DNA from: Fusobacteriales bacterium
GTDB taxonomy: Bacteria; Fusobacteriota; Fusobacteriia; Fusobacteriales; Leptotrichiaceae
DNA length: 8,303 nt
Direction: 5' to 3'
NCBI GenBank assembly: GCA_031285605.1
Contig: JAITVW010000221.1
Span: forward strand, 1-8,303
Of the stretch, positions 1-5,960 are shown piece after piece (the stretch's first letter is position 1; each line of letters starts with the position of its first letter). The position numbers and the translations under genes are program-made. Under the pieces are notes generated by a model. It was not told the origin of the DNA. It was given only the letters and a program-made list of their open reading frames with translations, and made no database searches.

Positions 1-809
1 TAGCAATGGAGCAGGGGATTACATATTTTGACCATGCAGATATCTACGGGGACGGAAAATCAGAGGAATTATTTGGGCAGGCTGTAAAAAATCTTGGTTT
101 AAAAAGGGACGAGATAATATTACAGACCAAATGCGGAATTAGAAAGGGATTGTTTGATTTCTCCAAGGAGCATATAATTTCATCTGTGGAAAAAAGTCTG
201 AAAAGACTTCAGACAGATTATGTGGATGTTCTGCTTCTTCACAGACCGGATACTCTTGTAGAGCCGGAAGAAGTAGCGAAAGCTTTTGATACTCTGCATC
301 AAAGCGGAAAGGTAAAGTATTTCGGAGTAAGCAACCATAATCCTTATCAGATAGAACTGCTTCAAAAATTTTTGAAACATAAAATATTGATAAATCAGAT
401 GCAGTTTGGAATAATGCATACAGTCATGATAGATGCGGGAATAAATGTAAATATGTATAATAATGACTCTGTTATGAGAGACGGAGGTACACTTGATTAC
501 TGCAGGCTGAAAGACATTACAATACAGGCATGGTCTCCATATCAATATGGTTTTTTTGAAGGAGTATTTCTGGATAATGAAAAATTTTCTACGCTGAATA
601 ATGTAATAGACAGAATTGCCAAAGAAAAAGGGGTTTCGAATGTAGCAATAGCAACAGCATGGATCTTAAGACATCCGGCAAAAATGCAGGTAGTAGTGGG
701 GACTATGAATAAAGAGAGACTAAAAGCAATAGCAAAAGCAAGCAATATAGAATTAAGCCGTGAAGAGTGGTATGAAATTTATACAGCGGCAGGACATGTT
801 TTACCGTAA
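1..809 (+). CDS. Aldo/keto reductase, 5'-truncated by window edge
   Basis: NAD(P)H-dependent oxidoreductase of the aldo/keto reductase superfamily ((beta/alpha)8 barrel, cytosolic), which reduces carbonyl substrates; the substrate cannot be told from sequence. Numbering from the ATG at 6, the catalytic tetrad is visible: Asp9 and Tyr14 in FDHADIYG, Lys42 in LQTKCG and His79 in LLLHRP. A C-terminal cofactor-binding stretch (about residues 225-252, RHPAKMQVVVGTMNKERL) completes the fold. The ATG at 6 is probably not the true start. The frame is open to the window edge (GCA precedes it), and the family normally has some 35-45 residues before the FDxAxxYG motif, including the first beta strand and Arg-containing loop. 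The gene ends with TAA at 807-809 and converges on the MarR gene. It resembles the YdhF-like oxidoreductases. The family call is firm; physiological role is unknown. Confidence 0.93.
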   Translation, partial: AMEQGITYFDHADIYGDGKSEELFGQAVKNLGLKRDEIILQTKCGIRKGLFDFSKEHIISSVEKSLKRLQTDYVDVLLLHRPDTLVEPEEVAKAFDTLHQSGKVKYFGVSNHNPYQIELLQKFLKHKILINQMQFGIMHTVMIDAGINVNMYNNDSVMRDGGTLDYCRLKDITIQAWSPYQYGFFEGVFLDNEKFSTLNNVIDRIAKEKGVSNVAIATAWILRHPAKMQVVVGTMNKERLKAIAKASNIELSREEWYEIYTAAGHVLP

Positions 810-876
810 TAATAAAATTGCAGGAAAATTGTTTTTCTGATAAGAATGACGGAATAATTTCAGAATTTAATAATTT

Positions 877-946
877 ATAAAAAATAAGATTTAGCTGTGA
901 AGTTTTCTTTTATAGAATACTTTGTAACTCAAATCTTATTTTTTAT
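877..946. terminator. Bidirectional terminator between convergent genes
   Basis: A perfect 16-bp inverted repeat (877-892 with 931-946) encloses a 38-nt loop. The loop holds a second hairpin, AAGTTTTC (900-907) with GAATACTT (915-922), with one mismatch and a 7-nt loop. The outer arms are A-rich on the left and T-rich on the right, so the transcript ends in a U-tract in either direction. It sits exactly between the convergent aldo/keto reductase and MarR genes, as expected for a shared terminator. The long outer loop makes it less canonical than a short intrinsic terminator. Confidence 0.65.
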
Positions 947-956
947 TATCTGAAGT

Positions 957-1409
957 CTAAATTTTTTCGTTATCATCTCTCAGTTCAGTAAGAAGCTCAA
1001 GAACTAGTCTGTTTTTTTTAATATCTTTGAAAAAAAAGTTCTCATCAACATTCTCTACGGCAGGAATAGCAGCATAGATAGCCTCGGTTCCTTTGTGTGT
1101 AATGATAATTACATTGGCTCTGGTATCTTTAGGGTGTGGTTTTCTTGTAATATAATTATTTTTTTCAAGAAGCCTTAATACACTTGAAACAGTCATAACA
1201 TCAATAGATGAAAAATCGGAAATTTCTTTTTGAGTGGCAGTTATATCATTTTCGCTTAATTCTTGTATGGTAGCGAGAATGACAAACTGAGTATGTGTGA
1301 TTCCGATTTTACTAAGTGCTTCCTTGACCCTTCGCTGCCATAGGACGGAAACTCTCCAGAAGACAAGTCCTACACTCTGTTCACTATTATCAAATTTAGA
1401 AGTTTTCAT
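957..1409 (-). CDS. MarR family transcriptional regulator
   Basis: A 150-residue winged-helix DNA-binding protein, the usual length for MarR, which acts as a homodimer on palindromic operators and is usually released by small ligands or oxidation. The N-terminal dimerisation helix covers about residues 10-35. ITHTQFVILATI (37-48) is the typical MarR lead-in. The recognition helix lies near DVMTVSSVLRLLEKN (70-84), and the wing is RKPHPKDTRANVIIITHKG (89-107) with the family's D-x-R motif at Asp95-Arg97. The protein contains no cysteine, so OhrR-type thiol sensing is excluded and a ligand-type signal is more likely. It is the second gene of an operon. Its start lies 4 nt beyond the SRPBCC stop, and its ribosome site AAAGGA is made of the last codons of that gene. 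A perfect 34-bp palindrome at the operon promoter is its likely operator. Target ligand unknown. Confidence 0.92.
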   Translation of the reverse strand: MKTSKFDNSEQSVGLVFWRVSVLWQRRVKEALSKIGITHTQFVILATIQELSENDITATQKEISDFSSIDVMTVSSVLRLLEKNNYITRKPHPKDTRANVIIITHKGTEAIYAAIPAVENVDENFFFKDIKKNRLVLELLTELRDDNEKI

Positions 1410-1413
1410 ATTT

Positions 1414-1839
1414 TTATCCTTTACTTGAAAGTTTTATTAATTTCTCCATACTGTCAGGTATATCTACAGTAAAGCTTTCTCCTATCTGTTCTGCTACCAT
1501 ATCGGCATTTTCACCTTTTATTATAACAGAATGTCTTAGAAAAAATCTATCATTTGTTTTCTTTTCAATAAAATGACCAACTATAATACTGACATTCAGA
1601 GGCTCAATAACCGTTTCATCAATAAAACATTTCTTTTCTTTCACAACTGTAAGTGTGAAGTTCATTGGATACTGTCCTTTCATTGTCATTATTCCTTTTG
1701 TACCGGTCGCAAAATCACCTTCAATACTTATAGATTCTACCTCTTCATCCCATAATTTCCAGTTTTTTACATTTGAATACAAATCCCATAGTCTGTCTAT
1801 ATCAATATTGCATTCTTTCTCATGAATATAAGTCCACAT
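1414..1839 (-). CDS. SRPBCC (START/Bet v1-like) ligand-binding protein
   Basis: A 141-residue cytosolic protein resembling the SRPBCC/polyketide-cyclase helix-grip fold. It opens with a short strand, then the helical stretch IDIDRLWDLYSNVKNWKLWDEE (about 12-33), whose W-x-LWD pattern is typical of these proteins. Strands with G-D-F-x-x-G-T-x-G (about 41-49) and alternating hydrophobics follow, and a long C-terminal helix (about 113-137) closes the cavity. Such proteins bind hydrophobic small molecules, and some are cyclases or aromatases. No catalytic residues can be assigned, so the function is unknown. It is the first gene of the operon with the MarR gene. The ATG at 1839 is supported by AGGAGG (1852-1847 on the minus strand) 7 nt upstream. 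Inference: it may bind, remove or modify the compound that the MarR partner senses. Confidence 0.8.
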   Translation of the reverse strand: MWTYIHEKECNIDIDRLWDLYSNVKNWKLWDEEVESISIEGDFATGTKGIMTMKGQYPMNFTLTVVKEKKCFIDETVIEPLNVSIIVGHFIEKKTNDRFFLRHSVIIKGENADMVAEQIGESFTVDIPDSMEKLIKLSSKG

Positions 1840-1863
1840 TTTCTTTCCTCCTAGTTTAATAAG

Positions 1864-1897
1864 TATAATTATAATAAGTTAACTTATTATAATTATA
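1864..1897. promoter_or_regulatory. 34-bp perfect palindrome, probable MarR operator
   Basis: Two 17-bp arms (1864-1880 and 1881-1897) are exact reverse complements, centred on GTTAAC. The palindrome begins on the -10 hexamer and covers the expected transcription start of the SRPBCC-marR operon. A dimer bound here would block RNA polymerase, giving autorepression as is usual for MarR regulators. The palindrome is AT-rich, but 17 consecutive matching pairs at this exact place are unlikely to be chance. The length would fit two overlapping dimer sites or one extended site. Confidence 0.75.
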
Positions 1898-1920
1898 TAA
1901 AATTTCAAATAAATAGTCAA
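1892..1920 (-). promoter_or_regulatory. Promoter of the SRPBCC-marR operon
   Basis: On the minus strand, -35 TTGACT (1920-1915), a 17-bp spacer and a consensus -10 TATAAT (1897-1892) predict transcription starting near 1885. AGGAGG follows about 35 nt downstream of that point. The -10 box is the first six bases of the 34-bp palindrome. Confidence 0.8.
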
Positions 1921-2139
1921 GAAAAAACTGAAATGTGAAAGAAAAAGACTACAAAAAGAGCTCATGAAAGAGCTTGAAAAATTACTGTTTACGATAAGTC
2001 TGAATGGATTTCCGGAGGGGCTGTACATTGAGTCTTTAATATTAACTGGAATAAAATACTGAAAAAAACGGCAGCATGGATAAAATACTGGCAAAACCTT
2101 ATCAGGACATACGTCCGAAGGTTTAGAAATAATAAAGTT
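1921..2139 (+). other. Spacer with possible decayed coding sequence and repeats
   Basis: This stretch has no convincing intact gene. It is richer in G+C than the flanking spacers and contains short frames with protein-like composition. One is a 32-residue frame at 1964-2062 (KELEKLLFTISLNGFPEGLY near its start), open upstream to about 1910. A second, overlapping frame runs into the TAA at about 2145 (KILKKTAAWIKYWQNLIRTY). Neither has a good ribosome site and I recognise neither. They may be fragments of one frameshifted gene, or the area may be an extended regulatory region. Confidence 0.3.
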
Positions 2140-2156
2140 CTGACATAAAGTACTGA
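2051..2156 (+). repeat. Four copies of ATAAARTWCTGR
   Basis: Direct repeats lie at 2051-2062 (ATAAAATACTGA), 2080-2091 (ATAAAATACTGG), 2132-2143 (ATAAAGTTCTGA) and 2145-2156 (ATAAAGTACTGA). The last two are tandem at 13-bp spacing and overlap the -35 box and spacer of the promoter for the CDGSH gene. That arrangement suggests binding sites for an activator or repressor. No matching regulator is identified. Confidence 0.5.
2094..2124. repeat. Interrupted hairpin upstream of the CDGSH promoter
   Basis: AAACCTT (2094-2100) pairs with AAGGTTT (2118-2124), and inside it GGAC (2105-2108) pairs with GTCC (2113-2116) around ATAC, with an asymmetric internal loop. It lies 16 bp upstream of the -35 box and lacks a T-tract on the plus strand, so a protein-binding site is as likely as a terminator. 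Confidence 0.35.
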
Positions 2157-2168
2157 AAGTGATATAAT
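2140..2168 (+). promoter_or_regulatory. Promoter of the CDGSH iron-sulfur gene
   Basis: The -35 CTGACA (2140-2145), 17-bp spacer and -10 TATAAT (2163-2168), the latter preceded by TGA as an extended -10, form a near-consensus promoter. Transcription should start near 2175, giving a leader of about 57 nt that ends in AGGAGG (2218-2223), 8 nt before the ATG. Confidence 0.8.
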
Positions 2169-2231
2169 GAATCATAGGGCTAAAAATGCCTTCTGTAAGT
2201 ATCAACAGAAAATTTTTAGGAGGTACAAATT

Positions 2232-2879
2232 ATGGAAGATAACAAGAAGAAGGGAATACTGGTTTTTACCAAGTATAGTCCGTATTCGGCAGCGGATATC
2301 AGAATTGAGAATCATAAGGGAGAAGAGTACAAAACACTCAGAGTAGTTTCTTTATGCAGATGCGGTCACTCTAAAAATAAACCTTTTTGTGACGGAACGC
2401 ATGGAAGGATAGGATTTGACAATGAGAGAAAAGAAGAGAAAAAACATGGTTCAAAAGCTTACAAAGGAATGAAAATAACTGTTTTTTATGACAGGTATCT
2501 TTGTAAGCATATAGGAAAATGTACACAAGGTCTGCCGGAAGTTTTTGATGCCAAAAGAACACCGTGGATAATTCCGGATCAGACACAGGATGTGGAAAAA
2601 CTTATTGAAGTAATAAGGAAATGTCCTTCCGGTGCTTTGTCATATTCAATTGAAGATGGGAAGAGAGAAACTGAATATAGTAATGTACAAAAAATAAGAA
2701 TAGAAAAAAACGGATCAATAAATATTTCGGGCGGGATAAAGCTTATCGATGATAATGATTCCGAAAGTATACTGGATAGTAAAGAGCATTACTCATTATG
2801 CAGATGTGGTGCTTCAAAGCACAAACCTTTCTGCGACGGAACTCATTATGACATTGAATTCAGCGGGGAGAATAGTTAA
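2232..2879 (+). CDS. CDGSH-Fer4_19-CDGSH iron-sulfur protein
   Basis: A 215-residue soluble protein built from three iron-sulfur modules. Two CDGSH motifs bracket it: CRCGHSKNKPFCDGTH (42-57; ligands Cys42, Cys44, Cys53, His57) and CRCGASKHKPFCDGTH (190-205; Cys190, Cys192, Cys201, His205). In known CDGSH proteins such 3Cys-1His sites hold redox-active, labile [2Fe-2S] clusters. Between them is a divergent Fer4_19 (YjdI-like) ferredoxin module: CKHIGKC (91-97), GLPEVF (100-105), PWI (111-113) and CPSGAL (131-136). Cys91, Cys97 and Cys131 are evident ligands, and His93 is a candidate fourth. Likely role is electron transfer or Fe-S/redox homeostasis; no partner is proven. It has its own strong promoter and is transcribed alone, toward the Nfn-type gene. 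The start is supported by AGGAGG 8 nt upstream. Confidence 0.93.
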   Translation: MEDNKKKGILVFTKYSPYSAADIRIENHKGEEYKTLRVVSLCRCGHSKNKPFCDGTHGRIGFDNERKEEKKHGSKAYKGMKITVFYDRYLCKHIGKCTQGLPEVFDAKRTPWIIPDQTQDVEKLIEVIRKCPSGALSYSIEDGKRETEYSNVQKIRIEKNGSINISGGIKLIDDNDSESILDSKEHYSLCRCGASKHKPFCDGTHYDIEFSGENS

Positions 2880-2896
2880 AAATCAGATTTATAAAT

Positions 2897-2916
2897 AAAA
2901 AAATCCGGCTTTTTTT
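2897..2916 (+). terminator. Short terminator-like hairpin after the CDGSH gene
   Basis: A7 (2897-2903) can pair with T7 (2910-2916) around the hexanucleotide TCCGGC. The stem is only A-T pairs, so this is a weak terminator candidate. The GC-stemmed hairpin at 2957-2986 is the better one and may serve both genes. Confidence 0.35.
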
Positions 2917-2956
2917 AATAGCTTTGTAAATTAGAAATACATTTTGATAGAAATAA

Positions 2957-2986
2957 AAATTCCCGGCTATAAAATTCCGGGAATTT
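2957..2986. terminator. Intrinsic terminator, mainly for the Nfn-type gene
   Basis: AAATTCCCGG (2957-2966) pairs perfectly with CCGGGAATTT (2977-2986) around a 10-nt loop. In the minus direction the stem continues into TTTTTATTT, and it begins 11 nt beyond the TAA of the Nfn-type gene. It can also stop plus-strand transcripts from the CDGSH gene. Confidence 0.85.
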
Positions 2987-2997
2987 ATAATATTAAA

Positions 2998-5283
2998 TTA
3001 GTTTTGCTTCAAAAATTCATCTATAGCCTTAGCAGCTTTTTTACCGGCACCCATTGCAAGGATAACCGTAGCAGCACCTGTAACTGCATCTCCGCCGGCA
3101 TAAACTCTGTCTTTTGTGGTTTTTCCGGTTTCTTCATCTGCAATTATACATTTCCATCTGTTTAACTCCAGTTCTGGTGTAGTACGTGATATAAGAGGAT
3201 TAGGTGAAGTACCTATTGACATTATAACAGTGTCTACATCAAGGATAAATTCAGAACCCGGAACTTCTACCGGTCTTCTTCTTCCGCTGTCGTCAGGTTC
3301 TCCAAGTTCCATTTTTATGCATTTCATTCCGTTTACCCATCCTGATTCATCAGCAAGAATCTCTACAGGATTATTCAGAAATAAAAATTTAATTCCTTCT
3401 TCTTTGGCATGCTCTAATTCCTCTGCTCTTGCAGGGCATTCCTCTTCAGATCTTCTGTATACAATATATACTTCTGATCCAAGTCTTAATGCTGTTCTGG
3501 CAGCATCCATGGCAACGTTTCCGGCACCGACAACAGCAACTTTTTTACCAAGCTTTATAGGTGTTTTATAGCTTTTATCAAAGGCTTTCATCAGGTTACT
3601 TCTTGTAAGAAGCTCATTTGCCGACAAAACTCCGTTTGAATTTTCTCCTTTTATATGCATGAAATTCGGCAATCCTGCTCCAGAAGCAATATAAACAGCT
3701 TCAAAGCCTTCTTTTTCCAACATATCATCTATAGTAAGAGTTTTCCCGACTACAATGTCAGTTTCTATCTTAACTCCAAGATCTATAACACCTTGTATCT
3801 CAGACTTTACCACCTGTTCTTTAGGAAGTCTGAATTCCGGAATTCCATAAACAAGAACTCCTCCCGGTTCATGAAGAGCTTCAAAAACAGTAACATCATA
3901 ACCGCTTTTGGCAAGATCGCCGGCACATGCTATACCAGAAGGCCCGCTTCCGATTATAGCTACTTTCTTTCCGTTTTTCACTATTTTAGACGGAAAAGTA
4001 ATATTTTTTTCTCTCACATAATCTGCAACAAATCTTTCAAGTCTTCCAATACCGACAGGTTCATTTTTAATTCCGACAACACAGCTTCCTTCACATTGAT
4101 CTTCCTGCGGGCACACTCTTCCGCATACGGCGGGAAGTGCATTTGTTTCAAGAATAATTTCAGCAGCCTTTTCAAAATTTCCGGCTTTTACTTCCATAAT
4201 AAACTGTGGTATTTGTACATTTACCGGACAGTTATCCACGCAACGGGGATTTTTACAGTTCAGACATCTTGTAGCTTCCTGCATTGCCAGTTCTTTTGTG
4301 TATCCAAGACTTACTTCACTGAAATTTTTCACTCTTTCTTCGGCAGGCTGAACAATGTCTTCGGTTTTTTTCTTTTTATCAAATGGTACATCAATTTTCA
4401 TAGAATCACAACCGCAGCCTTCTCTGTGATGTGTTCCTTTTTCTTCCTGTTTAAGCTGTATTCTTCCTTCTACAGTCTTGTACATAGTTTGTCTTCTTAA
4501 TGCTTCGTCAAAATTAACTTTATGGGCGTCAAACTCAGGTCCGTCAACACAGGCGAATCTTACTTCCCCGCCTACGGTAACTCTGCAGGCACCGCACATA
4601 CCGGTACCGTCTACCATTATAGGATTCAAACTGACTATAGTAGGTATATCAAGCTCCTTAGTCAGGATTGATACGAATTTCATCATGATCATAGGTCCTA
4701 TGGCTACAACTACATCATATTTTTTTCCCTGAGCCTGAACAAGATCTTTTAAAACATCAGTAACGAGTCCTTTATGTCCGTATGAACCGTCATCAGTAGT
4801 CACATAAACATTTTTTGCTGTTTTTTTCATCTCTTCTTCCATAATGACTGCTTCTTTACTTTTAGCACCTATTATAACATCCACATTTACCCCGTTTTCA
4901 TGAAGCCATTTTACCTGTGGATAAACAGGAGCTGTTCCAAGCCCTCCGGCAATAAAAAGAATATTTTTCTTTTTCAGCTCATCTATATTTTCGTGTATGA
5001 AATCGGAAGGATTTCCTAAAGGACCGACAAAGTCATGAAAATAATCTCCTACTTCATAATCATATAATTCTCTCGTGGAATTTCCAATAGTTTGGATGAC
5101 TATTGTAACAAGTCCTTTTTCTCTGTCATAGTCACAGATAGTAAGAGGAATTCTCTCACCTTTCTCGTCTGCTATAAGTATTATAAACTGTCCGGGTTCC
5201 GCTGACCGGGCAACTCTGGGAGCCTTAATATCCATAAGGAATATTGAAGGAGCCAATATTCTTTTTTCGACTATCTTATACAT
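2998..5283 (-). CDS. Fused NfnA-NfnB type NADH/ferredoxin:NADP oxidoreductase
   Basis: A 761-residue cytosolic flavoprotein joining the two Nfn subunits, often annotated as dihydroorotate dehydrogenase B NAD-binding subunit/NADPH-dependent glutamate synthase. In characterised Nfn enzymes this pair couples NADH, NADPH and ferredoxin by flavin-based electron bifurcation. The NfnA half has the FAD-binding RIPLTI (44-49) and GDYFHDFVGPLG (79-90), the NAD site IAGGLGTAPVYP (111-122), and a [2Fe-2S] site at Cys230, Cys233 and Cys245, with Asp225 the likely fourth ligand as in Thermotoga NfnA. A linker (about 265-325) contains an extra GCGC (289-292). The NfnB half has Cys340, 343, 348, 352 and Cys387, 391, 397, 401 for [4Fe-4S] clusters, FAD motif VAIIGSGPSG (441-450), NADPH motif VAVVGAGNVAMDAAR (582-596) and a second FAD motif RVYAGGD (726-732). 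The ribosome site is weak (GGTG, 9 nt upstream). Bifurcation itself is inferred. Confidence 0.92.
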   Translation of the reverse strand: MYKIVEKRILAPSIFLMDIKAPRVARSAEPGQFIILIADEKGERIPLTICDYDREKGLVTIVIQTIGNSTRELYDYEVGDYFHDFVGPLGNPSDFIHENIDELKKKNILFIAGGLGTAPVYPQVKWLHENGVNVDVIIGAKSKEAVIMEEEMKKTAKNVYVTTDDGSYGHKGLVTDVLKDLVQAQGKKYDVVVAIGPMIMMKFVSILTKELDIPTIVSLNPIMVDGTGMCGACRVTVGGEVRFACVDGPEFDAHKVNFDEALRRQTMYKTVEGRIQLKQEEKGTHHREGCGCDSMKIDVPFDKKKKTEDIVQPAEERVKNFSEVSLGYTKELAMQEATRCLNCKNPRCVDNCPVNVQIPQFIMEVKAGNFEKAAEIILETNALPAVCGRVCPQEDQCEGSCVVGIKNEPVGIGRLERFVADYVREKNITFPSKIVKNGKKVAIIGSGPSGIACAGDLAKSGYDVTVFEALHEPGGVLVYGIPEFRLPKEQVVKSEIQGVIDLGVKIETDIVVGKTLTIDDMLEKEGFEAVYIASGAGLPNFMHIKGENSNGVLSANELLTRSNLMKAFDKSYKTPIKLGKKVAVVGAGNVAMDAARTALRLGSEVYIVYRRSEEECPARAEELEHAKEEGIKFLFLNNPVEILADESGWVNGMKCIKMELGEPDDSGRRRPVEVPGSEFILDVDTVIMSIGTSPNPLISRTTPELELNRWKCIIADEETGKTTKDRVYAGGDAVTGAATVILAMGAGKKAAKAIDEFLKQN

Positions 5284-5330
5284 ATTTCTCTACACCATCT
5301 TCCGTTATTGATTTTATATTGAAAAAAATT

Positions 5331-5382
5331 TAAATATATAAAACTAAACATTGATATCAGTATGATTAATTTTATATATTTA
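5331..5382. repeat. 13-bp inverted repeat in the Nfn leader
   Basis: TAAATATATAAAA (5331-5343) and TTTTATATATTTA (5370-5382) are exact reverse complements. The 26-nt loop contains the palindrome TGATATCA (5352-5359). The repeat lies in the predicted 5' leader of the Nfn-type mRNA. All pairs are A-T, so the stem is weak and could be a by-product of composition. Confidence 0.35.
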
Positions 5383-5409
5383 TATATTTTGTTTGATAAT
5401 TTTTTTTAT

Positions 5410-5458
5410 TTGCTGAATTATTTTTCAATATATATAAATTATATCTGATTTTCAGCAA
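5410..5458. repeat. Inverted repeat flanking the Nfn -10 box
   Basis: TTGCTGAA (5410-5417) and TTCAGCAA (5451-5458) are exact reverse complements. One arm lies in the promoter spacer and the other about 14-21 bp downstream of the expected start, so they could be operator half-sites around the promoter. Confidence 0.4.
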
Positions 5459-5465
5459 TTGTCAA
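5438..5465 (-). promoter_or_regulatory. Promoter of the Nfn-type gene
   Basis: On the minus strand, consensus TTGACA (5465-5460), a 16-bp spacer and consensus TATAAT (5443-5438) predict a start near 5431. The leader would be about 148 nt, long enough for leader-based control. I recognise no known riboswitch in it. Confidence 0.8.
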
Positions 5466-5588
5466 TTAAAAATGTTATATTTTGAAAAAAATTTTTGATA
5501 ATTTTTGAAAATATAAATAAATCACTGTATTTTATTGTGTTTTGTATTAATTTTTACATATCTGTTTTTGGGAATTGATAAAATAAAA
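5466..5588. other. AT-rich spacer, no gene seen
   Basis: Together with 5284-5465 this makes a gene-free stretch of about 365 bp. The part nearest the Nfn gene holds its leader and promoter. This distal part is low-complexity A+T, with a repeated ATTTTTGA-like phrase near 5475-5515 and nothing that I can assign. Confidence 0.6.
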
Positions 5589-5615
5589 GCAGATATTGTT
5601 TTTGATAATATCTGC
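5589..5615 (-). terminator. Intrinsic terminator of the broken GntR gene
   Basis: GCAGATATT (5589-5597) pairs perfectly with AATATCTGC (5607-5615) around 9 nt. Read on the minus strand, the stem is followed by TTTTATTTTAT. It lies 34 nt after the stop of the truncated GntR frame and insulates the Nfn promoter from it. Confidence 0.8.
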
Positions 5616-5648
5616 ATATGAAATTAAAGATTTAGATTATCAAGATTT

Positions 5649-5849
5649 TCAAAAAAAGTTTATTTGAGTTTTTTCAATATGCTTTTCACATATTCCAGAT
5701 ATAAAAAGGTTTCCATTAACAGAAGTCTTACTGACAGAAAGTTCATCAGATAATATTTTTTCGCTTATTATCTGGTTGGAGACATATTCATTATTTAGTA
5801 TTTTATCTTTTATATAATTATATGACGAAATTCTTAAATCGGTCTTCAT
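5649..5849 (-). pseudogene. Truncated GntR-family regulator remnant
   Basis: The open frame encodes 66 residues. Residues 10-44 match the start of a GntR winged helix: YNYIKDKILNNEY, then IISEKILSDELSVSKTSV, where intact relatives continue with an REAL-type stretch that completes the recognition helix. Here the match stops at Val44 and an unrelated tail ends after 22 more residues. GntR proteins are normally over 110 (YtrA type) to about 240 residues, so this cannot fold as one. In the next frame (5716-5660) the same DNA reads METFLYLEYVKSILKKLK and then a stop, which looks like an authentic helical C-terminus. An out-of-frame internal deletion is therefore the simplest explanation. It retains a ribosome site (AGAAGG), a promoter and a terminator, so it may still be transcribed. 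A small functional protein cannot be excluded. Confidence 0.6.
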
Positions 5850-5881
5850 AAAATTACCTTCTGATTATAGTTAAAATTATT

Positions 5882-5904
5882 ACAGAAAAAGTTCTGTTTG
5901 TCAA
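5882..5904 (-). promoter_or_regulatory. Promoter -35 and operator-like repeat, GntR remnant
   Basis: The minus strand has TTGACA (5904-5899), then a 16-bp spacer and TAATAA as a moderate -10 (5882-5877). The spacer holds ACAGAA (5882-5887) and TTCTGT (5892-5897), an inverted repeat separated by 4 bp and a plausible former autoregulatory site. Confidence 0.5.
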
Positions 5905-5960
5905 ATTAATTCTTTTGTTTGGCTGTTTAAGTAATTTTATAAGGCAGGATATGTTTTTAT

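Noticed and set aside
6..809. Aldo/keto reductase complete from the ATG at 6
   Set aside because: The frame is open to the window edge and the family's first strand and cofactor loop are missing, so the gene is partial.
1879..2205. Minus-strand 108-codon frame
   Set aside because: It runs over the CDGSH promoter and the marR operator, has a Phe/Ser-rich tail from AT-rich DNA and resembles nothing known.
3655..4500. Plus-strand 281-codon frame
   Set aside because: It is antisense to the well-supported Nfn-type gene and its composition is that of a reverse-strand shadow.
2998..5283. Simple glutamate synthase small subunit or PyrK
   Set aside because: Both halves are present in one chain with the Nfn-type [2Fe-2S] site; no glutamate synthase large subunit or pyrD lies alongside.
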